From a virus: a stretch of DNA of 36,967 bases. Every line of letters begins with the position of its first letter. Position 1 is the stretch's first letter. The position numbers and the translations under genes are program-made. The DNA is taken from positions 1 through 36,967 of the IMG/VR virus record IMGVR_UViG_3300048987_000005. One strand, 5' to 3'. The notes below the pieces were generated by a model that saw nothing but the letters and a program-made list of their open reading frames with translations, did not search any database and was not told where the DNA came from. Shown here piece by piece: positions 17,221-25,153 of this stretch.

Positions 17221-17726
17221 TAGAACTCCGGAGCAGGTACAATACCCTCTTCAGCAGCCATTGCAGCAGGAGCAGGAGAAGGTTCTGTATCAGAAGTAGG
17301 TGCAGTAGTAGGAGTTTCGTTCTCAGGAACAGAAGTAGTTTCATTCTTCATAGGAACCCTAGTGTCCTCAACAGGCTCCCCTGTTTCAGGATCAGCTTCG
17401 ACATAACCCTCTCTAGTCTTGTCAGGCTCCGGCTCAAACTTTGAACGACGCTCCTGCATCTTCTCATCCTCAATCATATCAAGATAAGTAGCAGGCTGGT
17501 CAAAAGACCGCTCACTCACAGTAATATCAAGGTACTTGTCTTGATTTGAAGAACCAATAACAGTAACCTCACCACGAGCATTGTTGATCTTCACTGAATC
17601 AACAAGCATTGCTCTGCCGTTAGACCGCCAAACTTCCCTACCATTAACTCTAATAACATACTCTTCTACAGAAGCAAGCTCTTGGTTGGGGGAAGTATCT
17701 GCAACAGCGTTACTAGTATCAGTCAT
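17220..17726 (-). CDS. Acidic protein of unknown function between terminase and portal
   Basis: This is 168 residues. A beta-rich N-terminal half (about 20-75, EEYVIRVNGREVWRS and GEVTVIGSSNQDKYLDITV) precedes an acidic, Pro/Thr-rich, probably disordered C-terminal half. TAATG coupling to the terminase stop and GGAG upstream fix the start. It may be a packaging or head accessory protein; no motif supports a precise role. Confidence 0.55.
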   Translation of the reverse strand: MTDTSNAVADTSPNQELASVEEYVIRVNGREVWRSNGRAMLVDSVKINNARGEVTVIGSSNQDKYLDITVSERSFDQPATYLDMIEDEKMQERRSKFEPEPDKTREGYVEADPETGEPVEDTRVPMKNETTSVPENETPTTAPTSDTEPSPAPAAMAAEEGIVPAPEF

Positions 17727-19231
17727 TACCAGTCGTCTCCTAGATTAGGATCGTACACCTTCTGAGTACTTACTGATGTAAGCTCGTCGTCATATCTGTC
17801 ATCAGCCGATACCGCAGTTGTAGCTCCGTGCTTATCCATTGGAGCAGATTTAGGAGCGTGTGTACCTGAATCAAGTTCAGGTCTGCTTGCGATAAGGTAC
17901 CTGAGTGCATCTGCTGCGTGATCATCCTTTTTATGCTGTTCTTCTTTTTTATTTTTGTCATCTCGTGACTTCTTATTAGCCCAATGAGCCCACCTTAATC
18001 TTGCAATCTCTCGGATGAGGTTCGTACAATTCCTGGTGATAATGAGTTGAGGTACTCCGTTAACCCCTGTAAGATAACGAGCAACTCTGTTAATTCCTGC
18101 TTTTTGATCGTTGTTACCAAGGACGATGGGTATGCCATAATCCGTGTATTCAATAAGGACCGAAGTTCCTGTAATTGGATCAATATTCCTAATAGATGGA
18201 TCTCCGACATAATAATCGGGATATCTTCCATGCTCCTGGTTAATACGATGCACTTCTTCCGCGTGAGTCCGAATAATCTCCCCGGACTTATAATATTCAT
18301 CGAAGACAACAACTCGTCCGTCTTTGTTAACGCCCGCCCAAAGCCACGCTGTAGCGTTTGAAAATCCATGATCCATCCCCGCTACTAGAAGCCAATCATC
18401 AGGTATTGTGACTTCATCTCTAACATGCTTAGACGGATCAAACATTTTATAGATGAGTCCACCAATCTGAATGAACTTACCCTTACGTCTTGCTTCTAGT
18501 TCCTCATCCGTAAGACCAGAGAGAAGTACATTAGCATCTCCCCAATTAACATAGGGATTATCGTCCATTTGCACTTCAACCACTTTAACATTCGTATCCT
18601 CTTTTGCTGCCAAGTACAGCTCATCATAAATCCAGGATGACATACCATCTACAGGGGTCATAGTAATCCAGAAACTTCCACTTGTATCAAGGAGCCGTTG
18701 CAAACACTCAATGTACACATCACGTGGCGGTTCCTCATCGAACCATATGAAATGTCTACTGGTACCAGCGAATTTATCAACATCTTGATCCATTGACATA
18801 AATTCAAGAGTGCTTCCATTGGTCAGAGTGAGAATTCTAGTTTCTTTGCTGAACGCTTTCTCCCAAGATCCACCTAATAGTTCACTAGCTGGCATCCATC
18901 TGGCAATTTCAGGCTTGACAATTTTCTCAACTCCGTTAACGAAGTCGACAGATACACAACGTCCACGTACAGGCGGCGAAGGGGTTTGTATATACGGGTG
19001 TTTACCTGTAAGCCACATAACGGCTTCAGTTGCTCCACCAACTGTTTTTCCAGATCGGTTACCTCCAAGGAACAACCGCTTGTGGGCAATTGAACCATGA
19101 AACTCAATTTGCTTTTCATGCGGCTTATATCCATATAAATTAGGCCTTAGAACCTGGGCACGAAGCCCCTCTGTTAGAGTCCGTAATGCAGTTCTAGTAT
19201 CCTTGATCTTAGATTGCTTAGGGCTAGGCAC
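17726..19231 (-). CDS. Terminase large subunit
   Basis: This is 501 residues. The ATPase domain has Walker A GGNRSGKT (56-63) and Walker B FIWFDEE (161-167), with a coupling-like TMTP near 190. The RNase H-like nuclease domain has Asp287 in GMDHG, Asp344 in GDPS and the final DDHAADALRY (436-445). It drives DNA translocation into the prohead through the portal and cuts the concatemer. The start is GTG, coupled as TAGTG to the fibre gene upstream. Small terminase is about 5 kb away, separated by fibre genes. Confidence 0.92.
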   Translation of the reverse strand: MPSPKQSKIKDTRTALRTLTEGLRAQVLRPNLYGYKPHEKQIEFHGSIAHKRLFLGGNRSGKTVGGATEAVMWLTGKHPYIQTPSPPVRGRCVSVDFVNGVEKIVKPEIARWMPASELLGGSWEKAFSKETRILTLTNGSTLEFMSMDQDVDKFAGTSRHFIWFDEEPPRDVYIECLQRLLDTSGSFWITMTPVDGMSSWIYDELYLAAKEDTNVKVVEVQMDDNPYVNWGDANVLLSGLTDEELEARRKGKFIQIGGLIYKMFDPSKHVRDEVTIPDDWLLVAGMDHGFSNATAWLWAGVNKDGRVVVFDEYYKSGEIIRTHAEEVHRINQEHGRYPDYYVGDPSIRNIDPITGTSVLIEYTDYGIPIVLGNNDQKAGINRVARYLTGVNGVPQLIITRNCTNLIREIARLRWAHWANKKSRDDKNKKEEQHKKDDHAADALRYLIASRPELDSGTHAPKSAPMDKHGATTAVSADDRYDDELTSVSTQKVYDPNLGDDW

Positions 19232-21420
19232 TAGTCATCCACCAAGATTAATATTCCTCGTTTATCATTTCCACTACCTGTAATACCGCCCAAAGAAACT
19301 AAACGCTTCATATCTGCATAAGCTCCAGAAACTCCATCACTACGACCAGCAAGAGGTACAAGGTGAGCATGGGAGGGATTGGTTAAATCACCACTTGCGC
19401 CAGAAACACCGTCTGATTGTGCAGCTAAACTAACTGCCGGGCCAAAAATCCAGTTAGTGTTATTTCCATTATTAACTCCACCAGGAGTAGCCTGGAAAAT
19501 AGACTTGCTCGCCCTTATATCTTTAACACTAACATACTGCGAAATTTGTGGAAGTAGACTGCGAAGCATAGCTTGAGTTCCAGCTAAAGAACTACTGATC
19601 GCTATAAGATTACCTGCTGTACCATTAACATTCCAATTAACAACAGTAATACTATTTCCAATAGTAAACTGTAAAGTTTTAACCCCACCACTAACATTAA
19701 GTGTTGTAATAGTGATATTATTTGCAGTAATAGTTAAACTACCAGCGGATGCAGCTACATTGTATGTGACACTATCATATACTAACCCAGGAGGCCCTAA
19801 AATTAGTACTCTAGCACTAGCAGAAGCAGCAGCTACTACAATAGCTAATCCAGAAATAACAAGCCCAGTCTGAGAAGCAGATATATTCCATACATTCCCA
19901 GCAGGACCTATAAGACTAACCGTTCCGCCATTTACCCCTCTAGAGAATAATGACGAAGCAGCAAAAGATCCAGTAATTATTGTTTTGGTATTTAAATTAA
20001 TGACACCAGCAGTTAAGGTAATACCTTTGCTGGACACTAAAGATAGATCATCAGATAAGGTATAATCAACACAGTTAAAAGTAATAGTTCCCGCAAACAC
20101 TTTGCCAGCACTAGTAATAATTGAACCACTACGACCAGCAAACGTTAATCCGTTCGCACCAGCCAATGTCATACCTGCGGATAGTATTAATGAGCCACCA
20201 GCTTGTGCTGAACCAAAGCTCATACTAAAAGTACCAGTAAATCCAGTACAATCAATATTTCTTCCAAGACGAATCATATCTGTAACATATGTACCAACAG
20301 CAGAAAGAGCGTTTAAGAAAACATCGTCTTGTGGAAGAGGAACACTAGCTCCACCTGCACCACCGGATGTAGCACTCCAAACAGCAGTATTTGACCAGTT
20401 ACCTGCAACTACAGCATAACGAGTTACTGGTGCAGTAAAACCAGTAATACCTGTATTACCACCCTCGTCCCCCACAGTGCCTGTTAAGTTCCAGTTAGCA
20501 GCACCAGCAGCACTAATATCCCCAATATTCACGTTACTAAAAGCAATTGCTGCTGCTGTAATAGTTCTAGGTACACCTGTAACGTTAGATGCTACTCGTA
20601 TACGGTTTACAATACTATTACCAGTAGCAGTTAGGATGCCCGTAATAGTACAATCCCTATTAAAAATAATTGCACTATTTTTATTAGCAATACTAGGATA
20701 GTTAATATCCTTTACATCAGATACATCTATAGCAACACTACCACCTGTTGCCCCCGTCATAGTAATGGACATGCCGTTTAAACCTTGACCAACAGGCATA
20801 CTTATAGTAGCAGAAGCAACTATCCTAAGTTCTGCCGTATTAGCGGCCATAGTTAAACCAGCATTACTGCAAACCCATATAGCTCCAGAACTGCTAGCAG
20901 TAAAAATGCTAGATCCAGCAATAAGCGTCCTAACGCCTGCTTGAGAAAAAAATGCTGAAAAATTAACTGCTTGATTGTTAGTATCTAAAGTTCCATTAGA
21001 AAGGGATAAACTTGAAGAAGTAAAAGTATCTTGAAAAACCCACTTACCACCAGCACCAGTAAACAGTGTAGAACCTACTGTCTTTCCAGCAAATGTAAGG
21101 GGCCACCCAACTCCCCCATTATCAGATGTAGATACAAAAAACAAAAATGCAGTAGTAGCAGTCCACCCCATGCCAGCTACTAACTTAAAAGCACCGCCAG
21201 TAGCATCCCCTATAGACAATTGAGATGCACCAGAAACTGTACCCACCATCCCAGTCATATCGAATGATCGACAAACAGCAGCTACGTTAAGTATTAAGTT
21301 ACCAGAACTAGCAGTCGCTACAACATCATCAGCACTAGTAGGGACAGCAACCTCTACCCAAGAGGCAGTATCATTCCAGTTTCTTGTCCCACCGCTTGGT
21401 GATATTGTACGAGTAGCCAT
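19231..21420 (-). CDS. Large beta-helix fibre or appendage protein
   Basis: This is 729 residues, rich in Gly, Ser, Thr, Ala, Val, Ile and Asn, with regular short strands typical of beta-helix spikes. Two halves look duplicated: the start TRTISPSGGTRNWNDTASW with LVAGM about 60 residues later, and TRYAVVAGNWSNTAVW with LILSAGM later. The C-terminus repeats SDGVSGA twice. AGGA precedes the ATG. With its three upstream neighbours it forms a fibre/decoration cassette placed between the terminase genes. The receptor is unknown. Confidence 0.7.
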   Translation of the reverse strand: MATRTISPSGGTRNWNDTASWVEVAVPTSADDVVATASSGNLILNVAAVCRSFDMTGMVGTVSGASQLSIGDATGGAFKLVAGMGWTATTAFLFFVSTSDNGGVGWPLTFAGKTVGSTLFTGAGGKWVFQDTFTSSSLSLSNGTLDTNNQAVNFSAFFSQAGVRTLIAGSSIFTASSSGAIWVCSNAGLTMAANTAELRIVASATISMPVGQGLNGMSITMTGATGGSVAIDVSDVKDINYPSIANKNSAIIFNRDCTITGILTATGNSIVNRIRVASNVTGVPRTITAAAIAFSNVNIGDISAAGAANWNLTGTVGDEGGNTGITGFTAPVTRYAVVAGNWSNTAVWSATSGGAGGASVPLPQDDVFLNALSAVGTYVTDMIRLGRNIDCTGFTGTFSMSFGSAQAGGSLILSAGMTLAGANGLTFAGRSGSIITSAGKVFAGTITFNCVDYTLSDDLSLVSSKGITLTAGVINLNTKTIITGSFAASSLFSRGVNGGTVSLIGPAGNVWNISASQTGLVISGLAIVVAAASASARVLILGPPGLVYDSVTYNVAASAGSLTITANNITITTLNVSGGVKTLQFTIGNSITVVNWNVNGTAGNLIAISSSLAGTQAMLRSLLPQISQYVSVKDIRASKSIFQATPGGVNNGNNTNWIFGPAVSLAAQSDGVSGASGDLTNPSHAHLVPLAGRSDGVSGAYADMKRLVSLGGITGSGNDKRGILILVDD

Positions 21421-21421
21421 A

Positions 21422-21859
21422 TCAGTCCTGTGTTACAACCAAAGAACCAACATCAAAATAAGCTGTATCCCCATTAAGTACTGGCTTAGGTGTATTTAAA
21501 GGTCCCCAATAAACGTTGTTTCCTGCACTAGCTGCATCAAAAACTCCAAAATAACCTATGTTTGCTGCGGCGTTCCAATCAGCCGTAGCCATAGGAAAAG
21601 TAACTGCTGCTGTATTAAGAGTAAGGGCAGGACTAGTATTAATAGCAGCATCCCACCCTGAACCAGCCCTATTAACAGCTACCCTGGCATAACTACCTGT
21701 TGCAGGTAATTCTGTAAAACTACCATCTGATGCTACAGTTCCCAAGCCCACCCAAAGGTTTGAAATATCTAATCCCATAGGTAATGTAGCTGAGGCTCCG
21801 ACATTTCTAAAAATAAGATCTAAGAATTTCTTCTCATAAACGTCACTCATAGATCCCAT
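21422..21859 (-). CDS. Small beta-rich tail or fibre-associated protein
   Basis: This is 145 residues. A short N-terminal helix (YEKKFLDLIFR) is followed by NLWVGLGTVASDGSFTEL and SYARVAV. This pattern recurs in small phage tail-fibre-like proteins. It lies two bases from its neighbour upstream, with GAGGTG before the first ATG; Met4 is an alternative start. The context with the 729-aa fibre suggests a virion surface role. Confidence 0.65.
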   Translation of the reverse strand: MGSMSDVYEKKFLDLIFRNVGASATLPMGLDISNLWVGLGTVASDGSFTELPATGSYARVAVNRAGSGWDAAINTSPALTLNTAAVTFPMATADWNAAANIGYFGVFDAASAGNNVYWGPLNTPKPVLNGDTAYFDVGSLVVTQD

Positions 21860-21861
21860 TT

Positions 21862-22185
21862 TTAGTACACCTCTTCAAAGGTGTAATTAAAACATATAGG
21901 GTAAGCTTGACTCAAGTTTACAATCAAAGCTTCACCCTTCGCCCCATCTAACAAATCTCTATGAGAAAACGCACCTGGATTGCCCAAGTTCCAAATGTAT
22001 TTAACCCTACTGCCGAGTTTCACAATTGCTAAATTCTCCCCAGTATTACCTTGGGAAGCACTCATTCCAATCCAAAAAATTCTAAGCCTAGCTCCTGCAC
22101 CTGGAGTAATTACGACGTTATCTCCGGCAGTATTTAAAACAACTGCGGTAGGTTCTCCTTGAAAAGAAGATACTAACGTTCCCAC
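21862..22185 (-). CDS. Small beta-sandwich virion protein
   Basis: This is 107 residues of alternating hydrophobic strands (VVLNTAGDNVVITPGAGARLRIFWIGM) with no enzyme motif. The GTG start at 22185 follows one base after the stop of the gene upstream; the ribosome site is weak. The size, fold pattern and location suggest a capsid decoration or fibre adaptor. The role is inference. Confidence 0.55.
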   Translation of the reverse strand: MGTLVSSFQGEPTAVVLNTAGDNVVITPGAGARLRIFWIGMSASQGNTGENLAIVKLGSRVKYIWNLGNPGAFSHRDLLDGAKGEALIVNLSQAYPICFNYTFEEVY

Positions 22186-22186
22186 A

Positions 22187-22537
22187 TCAATGACTTATAG
22201 GAATAGTCAAAATAATAATATCCCTGTCACCACCCTGATTGACAGGAACACCAGAAGGACCAGATCGAATCTTAATAAAACAATTGCCAATTATAATAGC
22301 AGTAGAAAGAAAAGTAGCTTGACCTGCGGCACCGTCTAGCGCCAATGCAGTACCGACACCAGAACCAGGATCAGTAAATACTTCTCCAAAGGTTCCACCA
22401 CTAACGTCCCCTACCTGAAGAGATAAGTCAGCAGCAGTCCAAACAGCAGGATAAATAATTCCAAGCAATCTCTGATTACGTAAATCAATCTCTCCAGAGA
22501 GAGATGCGCCGTTTAAAATTTTAGCTCTAGCACTCAT
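22187..22537 (-). CDS. Small virion decoration-type protein
   Basis: This is 116 residues. The pattern GASLSGEIDLRNQRLLGI, then PAVWTAADLSLQVGD and FIKIRSGPSG, is one often seen in small phage structural proteins with a beta-sandwich fold. GAGGT precedes the ATG. It is the first gene after a possible leftward promoter at 22573-22603 and opens the fibre/decoration cassette. Confidence 0.6.
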   Translation of the reverse strand: MSARAKILNGASLSGEIDLRNQRLLGIIYPAVWTAADLSLQVGDVSGGTFGEVFTDPGSGVGTALALDGAAGQATFLSTAIIIGNCFIKIRSGPSGVPVNQGGDRDIIILTIPISH

Positions 22538-22572
22538 CAGTACCTCAAAGTTTTTCCTACAGGGTAGTCTCT

Positions 22573-22603
22573 ATTATAGAGGCTGGCCGATGATTCTGAA
22601 CAA
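22573..22603 (-). promoter_or_regulatory. Candidate internal late promoter
   Basis: On the leftward strand a perfect TATAAT (22573-22578) sits inside a CTCTA/TAGAG dyad, with TTGTTC 19 bases upstream. The spacing is long and the -35 is poor. The dyad across the -10 copies the design of the early promoters in this window, which raises the odds that it is used for the fibre/decoration genes. Confidence 0.45.
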
Positions 22604-22666
22604 AACTACTAGAACGATCACGAACAGTAGCAAGTAAAAAAGAAGGTACAGCGGATCACGAGGCAT
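22574..22666 (-). CDS. 30-residue membrane microprotein
   Basis: The frame starts one base after the stop of the gene upstream and encodes MPRDPLYLLFYLLLFVIVLV plus a short basic end. It is therefore essentially one transmembrane helix (about 6-24). It fills an otherwise empty gap in a tightly packed operon. Its 3' end overlaps the possible promoter at 22573-22603. The role is unknown. Confidence 0.5.
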   Translation of the reverse strand: MPRDPLYLLFYLLLFVIVLVVLFRIIGQPL

Positions 22667-22667
22667 C

Positions 22668-22805
22668 TCACTTCTTACCTGCGTCTTCCTTCTTTTCAAA
22701 CGGAGCTGACTCTGTAGCCTCTTCAGCTGCACTACCCTCTACTAGCTTCTTTCCCTTACTAAGCTTCCTCTTCGCTGCCTTCTGAAATTGCGGCGGCATC
22801 GGCAT
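22668..22805 (-). CDS. Small basic/acidic protein with AAKRKLSKGKK motif
   Basis: I chose the ATG at 22805 (45 residues); AGAGG lies about eleven bases upstream. The N-terminal part PPQFQKAAKRKLSKGKK matches the basic tails of three other small late proteins, and an acidic Ala/Glu tail follows. It overlaps the phosphatase gene by 47 nt. The motif is the only handle on function. Confidence 0.5.
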   Translation of the reverse strand: MPMPPQFQKAAKRKLSKGKKLVEGSAAEEATESAPFEKKEDAGKK

Positions 22806-23160
22806 TTCCCGTAGTTCCTCTCTTCCACCAAGGCTCAAACTTAAGTAGGTCACCTACCCTAGGAAACGTACCAGTAAAAGTAACTGCCCTATCGTCCAAT
22901 GTAAGGAAAGCAATTGGCTTTATGCAAGTTACTTCCATCTCTGGAAACCTATTAACTCTAAGCCAAGCCTTTATTTTAATCTTGTTAGCTTCCTCGTGGC
23001 ACCTTGAAGAATAAACCACAAGTGTGAAGTGTGTCTGAGCTTTCTTACAGAAACGTACAGCACCCTCTACAGGTAAGTCTCCAGCAATATCTTCTGACCA
23101 CTTAGTATACGAATGTAGCACTCCATCAAAGTCCAAGCACAGAGTTGGCTTGTACGCCAC
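22759..23160 (-). CDS. HAD-superfamily phosphatase
   Basis: This is 133 residues. HAD motif I LCLDFDGVLH gives Asp10 and Asp12, motif II is at SSR (51-53), a Lys lies near 81, and motif IV is LDDR (about 88-91). Short HAD phosphatases occur in many phages and may act on nucleotides or DNA ends; the substrate cannot be read from sequence. The last 30 residues are Ala/Glu-rich and outside the fold. Confidence 0.75.
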   Translation of the reverse strand: MAYKPTLCLDFDGVLHSYTKWSEDIAGDLPVEGAVRFCKKAQTHFTLVVYSSRCHEEANKIKIKAWLRVNRFPEMEVTCIKPIAFLTLDDRAVTFTGTFPRVGDLLKFEPWWKRGTTGNADAAAISEGSEEEA

Positions 23161-23366
23161 TAAAAGCCCTTCTGCAATTTCCTAACGGCTGCGTTCTGAA
23201 ACCGTCCTACTTTCTGTGAAGCAGAAGGGTCAGGCTTATCACCTAGGTGTCCACGAGTTCCCCCAGCGTTAGTTACCTGCTTCTTAACCCAAGGTAGTTC
23301 TTCCTTAGGTTTAGAAGAACTAATCAACTTAGGGCTAGTAGGAGGAGTCTGCTCAGATCTAGGCAC
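23160..23366 (-). CDS. 68-residue basic protein with FQNAAVRKLQKG tail
   Basis: The frame begins at GTG and ends next to the phosphatase start. The protein is Ser/Pro/Lys-rich and probably disordered, ending VGRFQNAAVRKLQKGF. That tail matches the other copies of the FQxAAxRKLxKG motif. The ribosome site is weak. No fold is recognised. Confidence 0.5.
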   Translation of the reverse strand: MPRSEQTPPTSPKLISSSKPKEELPWVKKQVTNAGGTRGHLGDKPDPSASQKVGRFQNAAVRKLQKGF

Positions 23367-23367
23367 G

Positions 23368-23544
23368 CTAACTCATCTCACCCTCAACCACTACAGCTAC
23401 AGCATGAGCAGCAGCAATCCAAGCCTGTTTAAGATCTTCCTGCTGTTCGTCCCAAGTAGGCATAGGGTCACCACTAAAGACTTTCCAATCCCTACAGTCT
23501 CCGTAAGCAGTATAAGCTACTTGAGCCAACGCTTCGTCACTCAT
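23368..23544 (-). CDS. 58-residue helical phage protein
   Basis: The ATG (23544) has AAAGGAAA upstream and the frame fills the gap exactly, ending before the next GTG. The sequence pattern VAYTAYGDCRDWKVFSGDPM, then PTWDEQ and QAWIAAAHAV, resembles a common small phage protein of unknown function. It is helical with conserved-looking Trp residues. It lies downstream of the Tad1-like gene in the same operon. Confidence 0.6.
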   Translation of the reverse strand: MSDEALAQVAYTAYGDCRDWKVFSGDPMPTWDEQQEDLKQAWIAAAHAVAVVVEGEMS

Positions 23545-23868
23545 TTAATTTCCTTTGTGAGTTCCCTCTACAGCCTGTTCTTCACGTCTAGCAGTCCTTC
23601 TGTTCAGAATACTTAGGGCTGCTTCCAAGTGACTAATAGCTTGTGCGTTTTCCACGCAATTAAACTTACTTTCTTGGTAATGCTCAATACGCTGCTTAGC
23701 AGCAGCAATAACTGTCTCTACAAAAGCTCCGTTGGGCTCAATACGTTCTGCACCTCTACCAAGCGGCCCGTTCTGCCATTCAATATGAAGCCCTGTACCA
23801 GTAACAAACCCGCCAGCAGGGTTCCAAGAGTTGTCTAGAAAGTTCTTAGCTTCAAATTCAGCTAGCAT
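23545..23868 (-). CDS. Tad1-like anti-Thoeris/anti-CBASS candidate (signal-nucleotide sponge)
   Basis: This is 107 residues. Recognisable blocks are IEWQNGPLGRGAERIEPNG (29-47), FVETVIAAAKQRIEHYQ, and the helical hairpin FNCVENAQAISHLEAALSIL with RRTARREEQAVEGTH at the end. These match my memory of the Tad1 family and its Acb2/Tad1 hairpin. Tad1 proteins bind the cyclic ADP-ribose signal of Thoeris defence, and some also bind CBASS nucleotides. AAGGA lies before the ATG. The gene is second-to-third behind small terminase, so expression should follow the late promoter. The family call is from recall, not a search. Confidence 0.65.
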   Translation of the reverse strand: MLAEFEAKNFLDNSWNPAGGFVTGTGLHIEWQNGPLGRGAERIEPNGAFVETVIAAAKQRIEHYQESKFNCVENAQAISHLEAALSILNRRTARREEQAVEGTHKGN

Positions 23869-24088
23869 CCAAGTATTCCTTACAGTAGTGAACTAAGTCG
23901 GCTAGCTTACTTTCATCCTGAGTTACAACAGTTACTTCACAGCCTGAACCCCAAACGTGAGCCGTGTACTGTACTGCTGTAGGTGGTCTACCCGGCTCAC
24001 AGGGTTCATCGTAGTACTTACGTTCTTCTACCTCGCCTGTAGGGTCTAGCACTTCTCTATCCATGTATAGCTCATGAACTTCTTCCAC
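23858..24088 (-). CDS. Acidic 76-residue protein of unknown function
   Basis: The GTG start is coupled to the upstream stop (TAGTG) and the end overlaps the Tad1-like gene by 11 nt. The protein is acidic with a Pro-rich middle and a beta/alpha end (TAHVWGSGCEVTVVTQDESKL). Placement between small terminase and the Tad1-like gene makes an anti-defence partner possible, but nothing in the sequence shows it. Confidence 0.5.
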   Translation of the reverse strand: MEEVHELYMDREVLDPTGEVEERKYYDEPCEPGRPPTAVQYTAHVWGSGCEVTVVTQDESKLADLVHYCKEYLDAS

Positions 24089-24285
24089 TACTCTGCCAGT
24101 CCACTACGAACAATGCTAATAGCCTCGTTACTAGCGTCTCCGTTGCACTTCTGCCCCACGAATAGAGTCTCTGCAATGTCTACAGCACGTTCGACCTCAT
24201 GTGGCCTTACTCCACGACCAAGTTGATTCTCCCTCTCAATATTACTACGAAGAATCTTTCCCTTGAGTTCTCTATCACTAATCAT
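24088..24285 (-). CDS. 65-residue charged helical protein
   Basis: The ATG at 24285 is chosen because GGAG lies eight bases upstream, 28 bases after the small terminase stop. The protein is mostly helical (ISDRELKGKILRSNIERE and HEVERAVDIAETLF). I cannot name it. Confidence 0.5.
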   Translation of the reverse strand: MISDRELKGKILRSNIERENQLGRGVRPHEVERAVDIAETLFVGQKCNGDASNEAISIVRSGLAE

Positions 24286-24313
24286 TCTATACACTCCAGG
24301 TGTTGATCTATGA

Positions 24314-25033
24314 TCAAGCAACTTCTTCTGCGTCAATAATGTTATCCAACTCGTTAGCAATAGCGTTAATTACCGCAGGGTCTTTCACGTGACGTGAAAT
24401 AGTTTCAATCACTTGAACTAGTACAGACTCAATGTTAATGTTAATGTTAAGCTCAGGGCGGTAAATCCCCCGCATTCTAAAAAAGAGTTCTAACGACTTG
24501 TTGTCCCCAGCCTTAACGTTGTTGATGAGAGATTTGTAGGCATGAAAATCACTAGAGGAGAATAGAGCTTCGCCTCTTTTGCGAAGGAATTCAACAAAAG
24601 CAGGCTGACGGAGCCAAGCGTGGTACTGTTGGGACGAGACTTGGATGTAAGCAAGCTTCTCCCTTTCCGAGCGCTTATCATGCAAGTTCAGCATCAAGTT
24701 AGCGCAAATAATCTGCTTCGCAGAAAGGGCTCGTGACTCCTGAATCAACTTCCCTACAGTAACCAGCCCTTCCGTATCAATACCGCGAGCAGCGAGTTGT
24801 GTTCTAAACGTCTCGTTCGCGTACGCCTTCGATACGAACTCTCTTCTTGTAGACAAATCCTCCGAAACTCTCTCTGGAGTTGGGCAGAGTCCAGTCTCCC
24901 AGAATACCTGTTCGACATAGTTAAGGACCCTCACTTCCATAGAAGTAAGCTGCTTAGCTAGTTCTACAGTAGCGGGGTCCGGGCTACTTTCTACAGTTTC
25001 GTGAAGCCACTCGCCTAAGTCAAACTCGTCCAT
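24314..25033 (-). CDS. Terminase small subunit-like DNA-binding protein
   Basis: This is 239 residues. Two helix-turn-helix-like regions are seen: about 50-90 (RVLNYVEQVFWETGLCPTPER) and about 120-160 (YIQVSSQQYHAWLRQPAFVEFLRKR). The segment KAGDNKSLELFFRMRGIYRP, then ININIESVLVQVIETI, is typical of small terminase subunits of Gram-positive phages. It is the first late gene, with GAGG before the ATG and leftward promoters upstream. It should recognise the packaging site. Confidence 0.75.
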   Translation of the reverse strand: MDEFDLGEWLHETVESSPDPATVELAKQLTSMEVRVLNYVEQVFWETGLCPTPERVSEDLSTRREFVSKAYANETFRTQLAARGIDTEGLVTVGKLIQESRALSAKQIICANLMLNLHDKRSEREKLAYIQVSSQQYHAWLRQPAFVEFLRKRGEALFSSSDFHAYKSLINNVKAGDNKSLELFFRMRGIYRPELNININIESVLVQVIETISRHVKDPAVINAIANELDNIIDAEEVA

Positions 25034-25057
25034 TCTAGCCTCACGTAGAAGTTAAAA

Positions 25058-25087
25058 ACCCTACATCCCTTAAGGACGGGGGGTCAA
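25058..25087 (-). promoter_or_regulatory. Leftward promoter for the late operon
   Basis: On the leftward strand TTGACC (25082-25087) is followed after 18 bases by TAGGGT (25058-25063), about 25 bases before the small terminase ATG. Two further GGTCAA copies lie at 25093-25098 and 25148-25153. The exact late promoter may need a phage factor; this is sequence reading only. Confidence 0.5.
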
Positions 25088-25124
25088 GTAAGGGTCAAGG
25101 GTGCTTGCCCTGGGGGCTGCTGTC

Positions 25125-25153
25125 AGGGTACCCTATATAGCAGCATAGGTCAA
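25125..25153 (-). promoter_or_regulatory. Second leftward promoter candidate
   Basis: TTGACC (25148-25153) and TACCCT (25125-25130) on the leftward strand are spaced 17 bases apart. The -10 lies within the palindrome GGGTACCC (25126-25133). It points toward the late genes. Confidence 0.45.
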
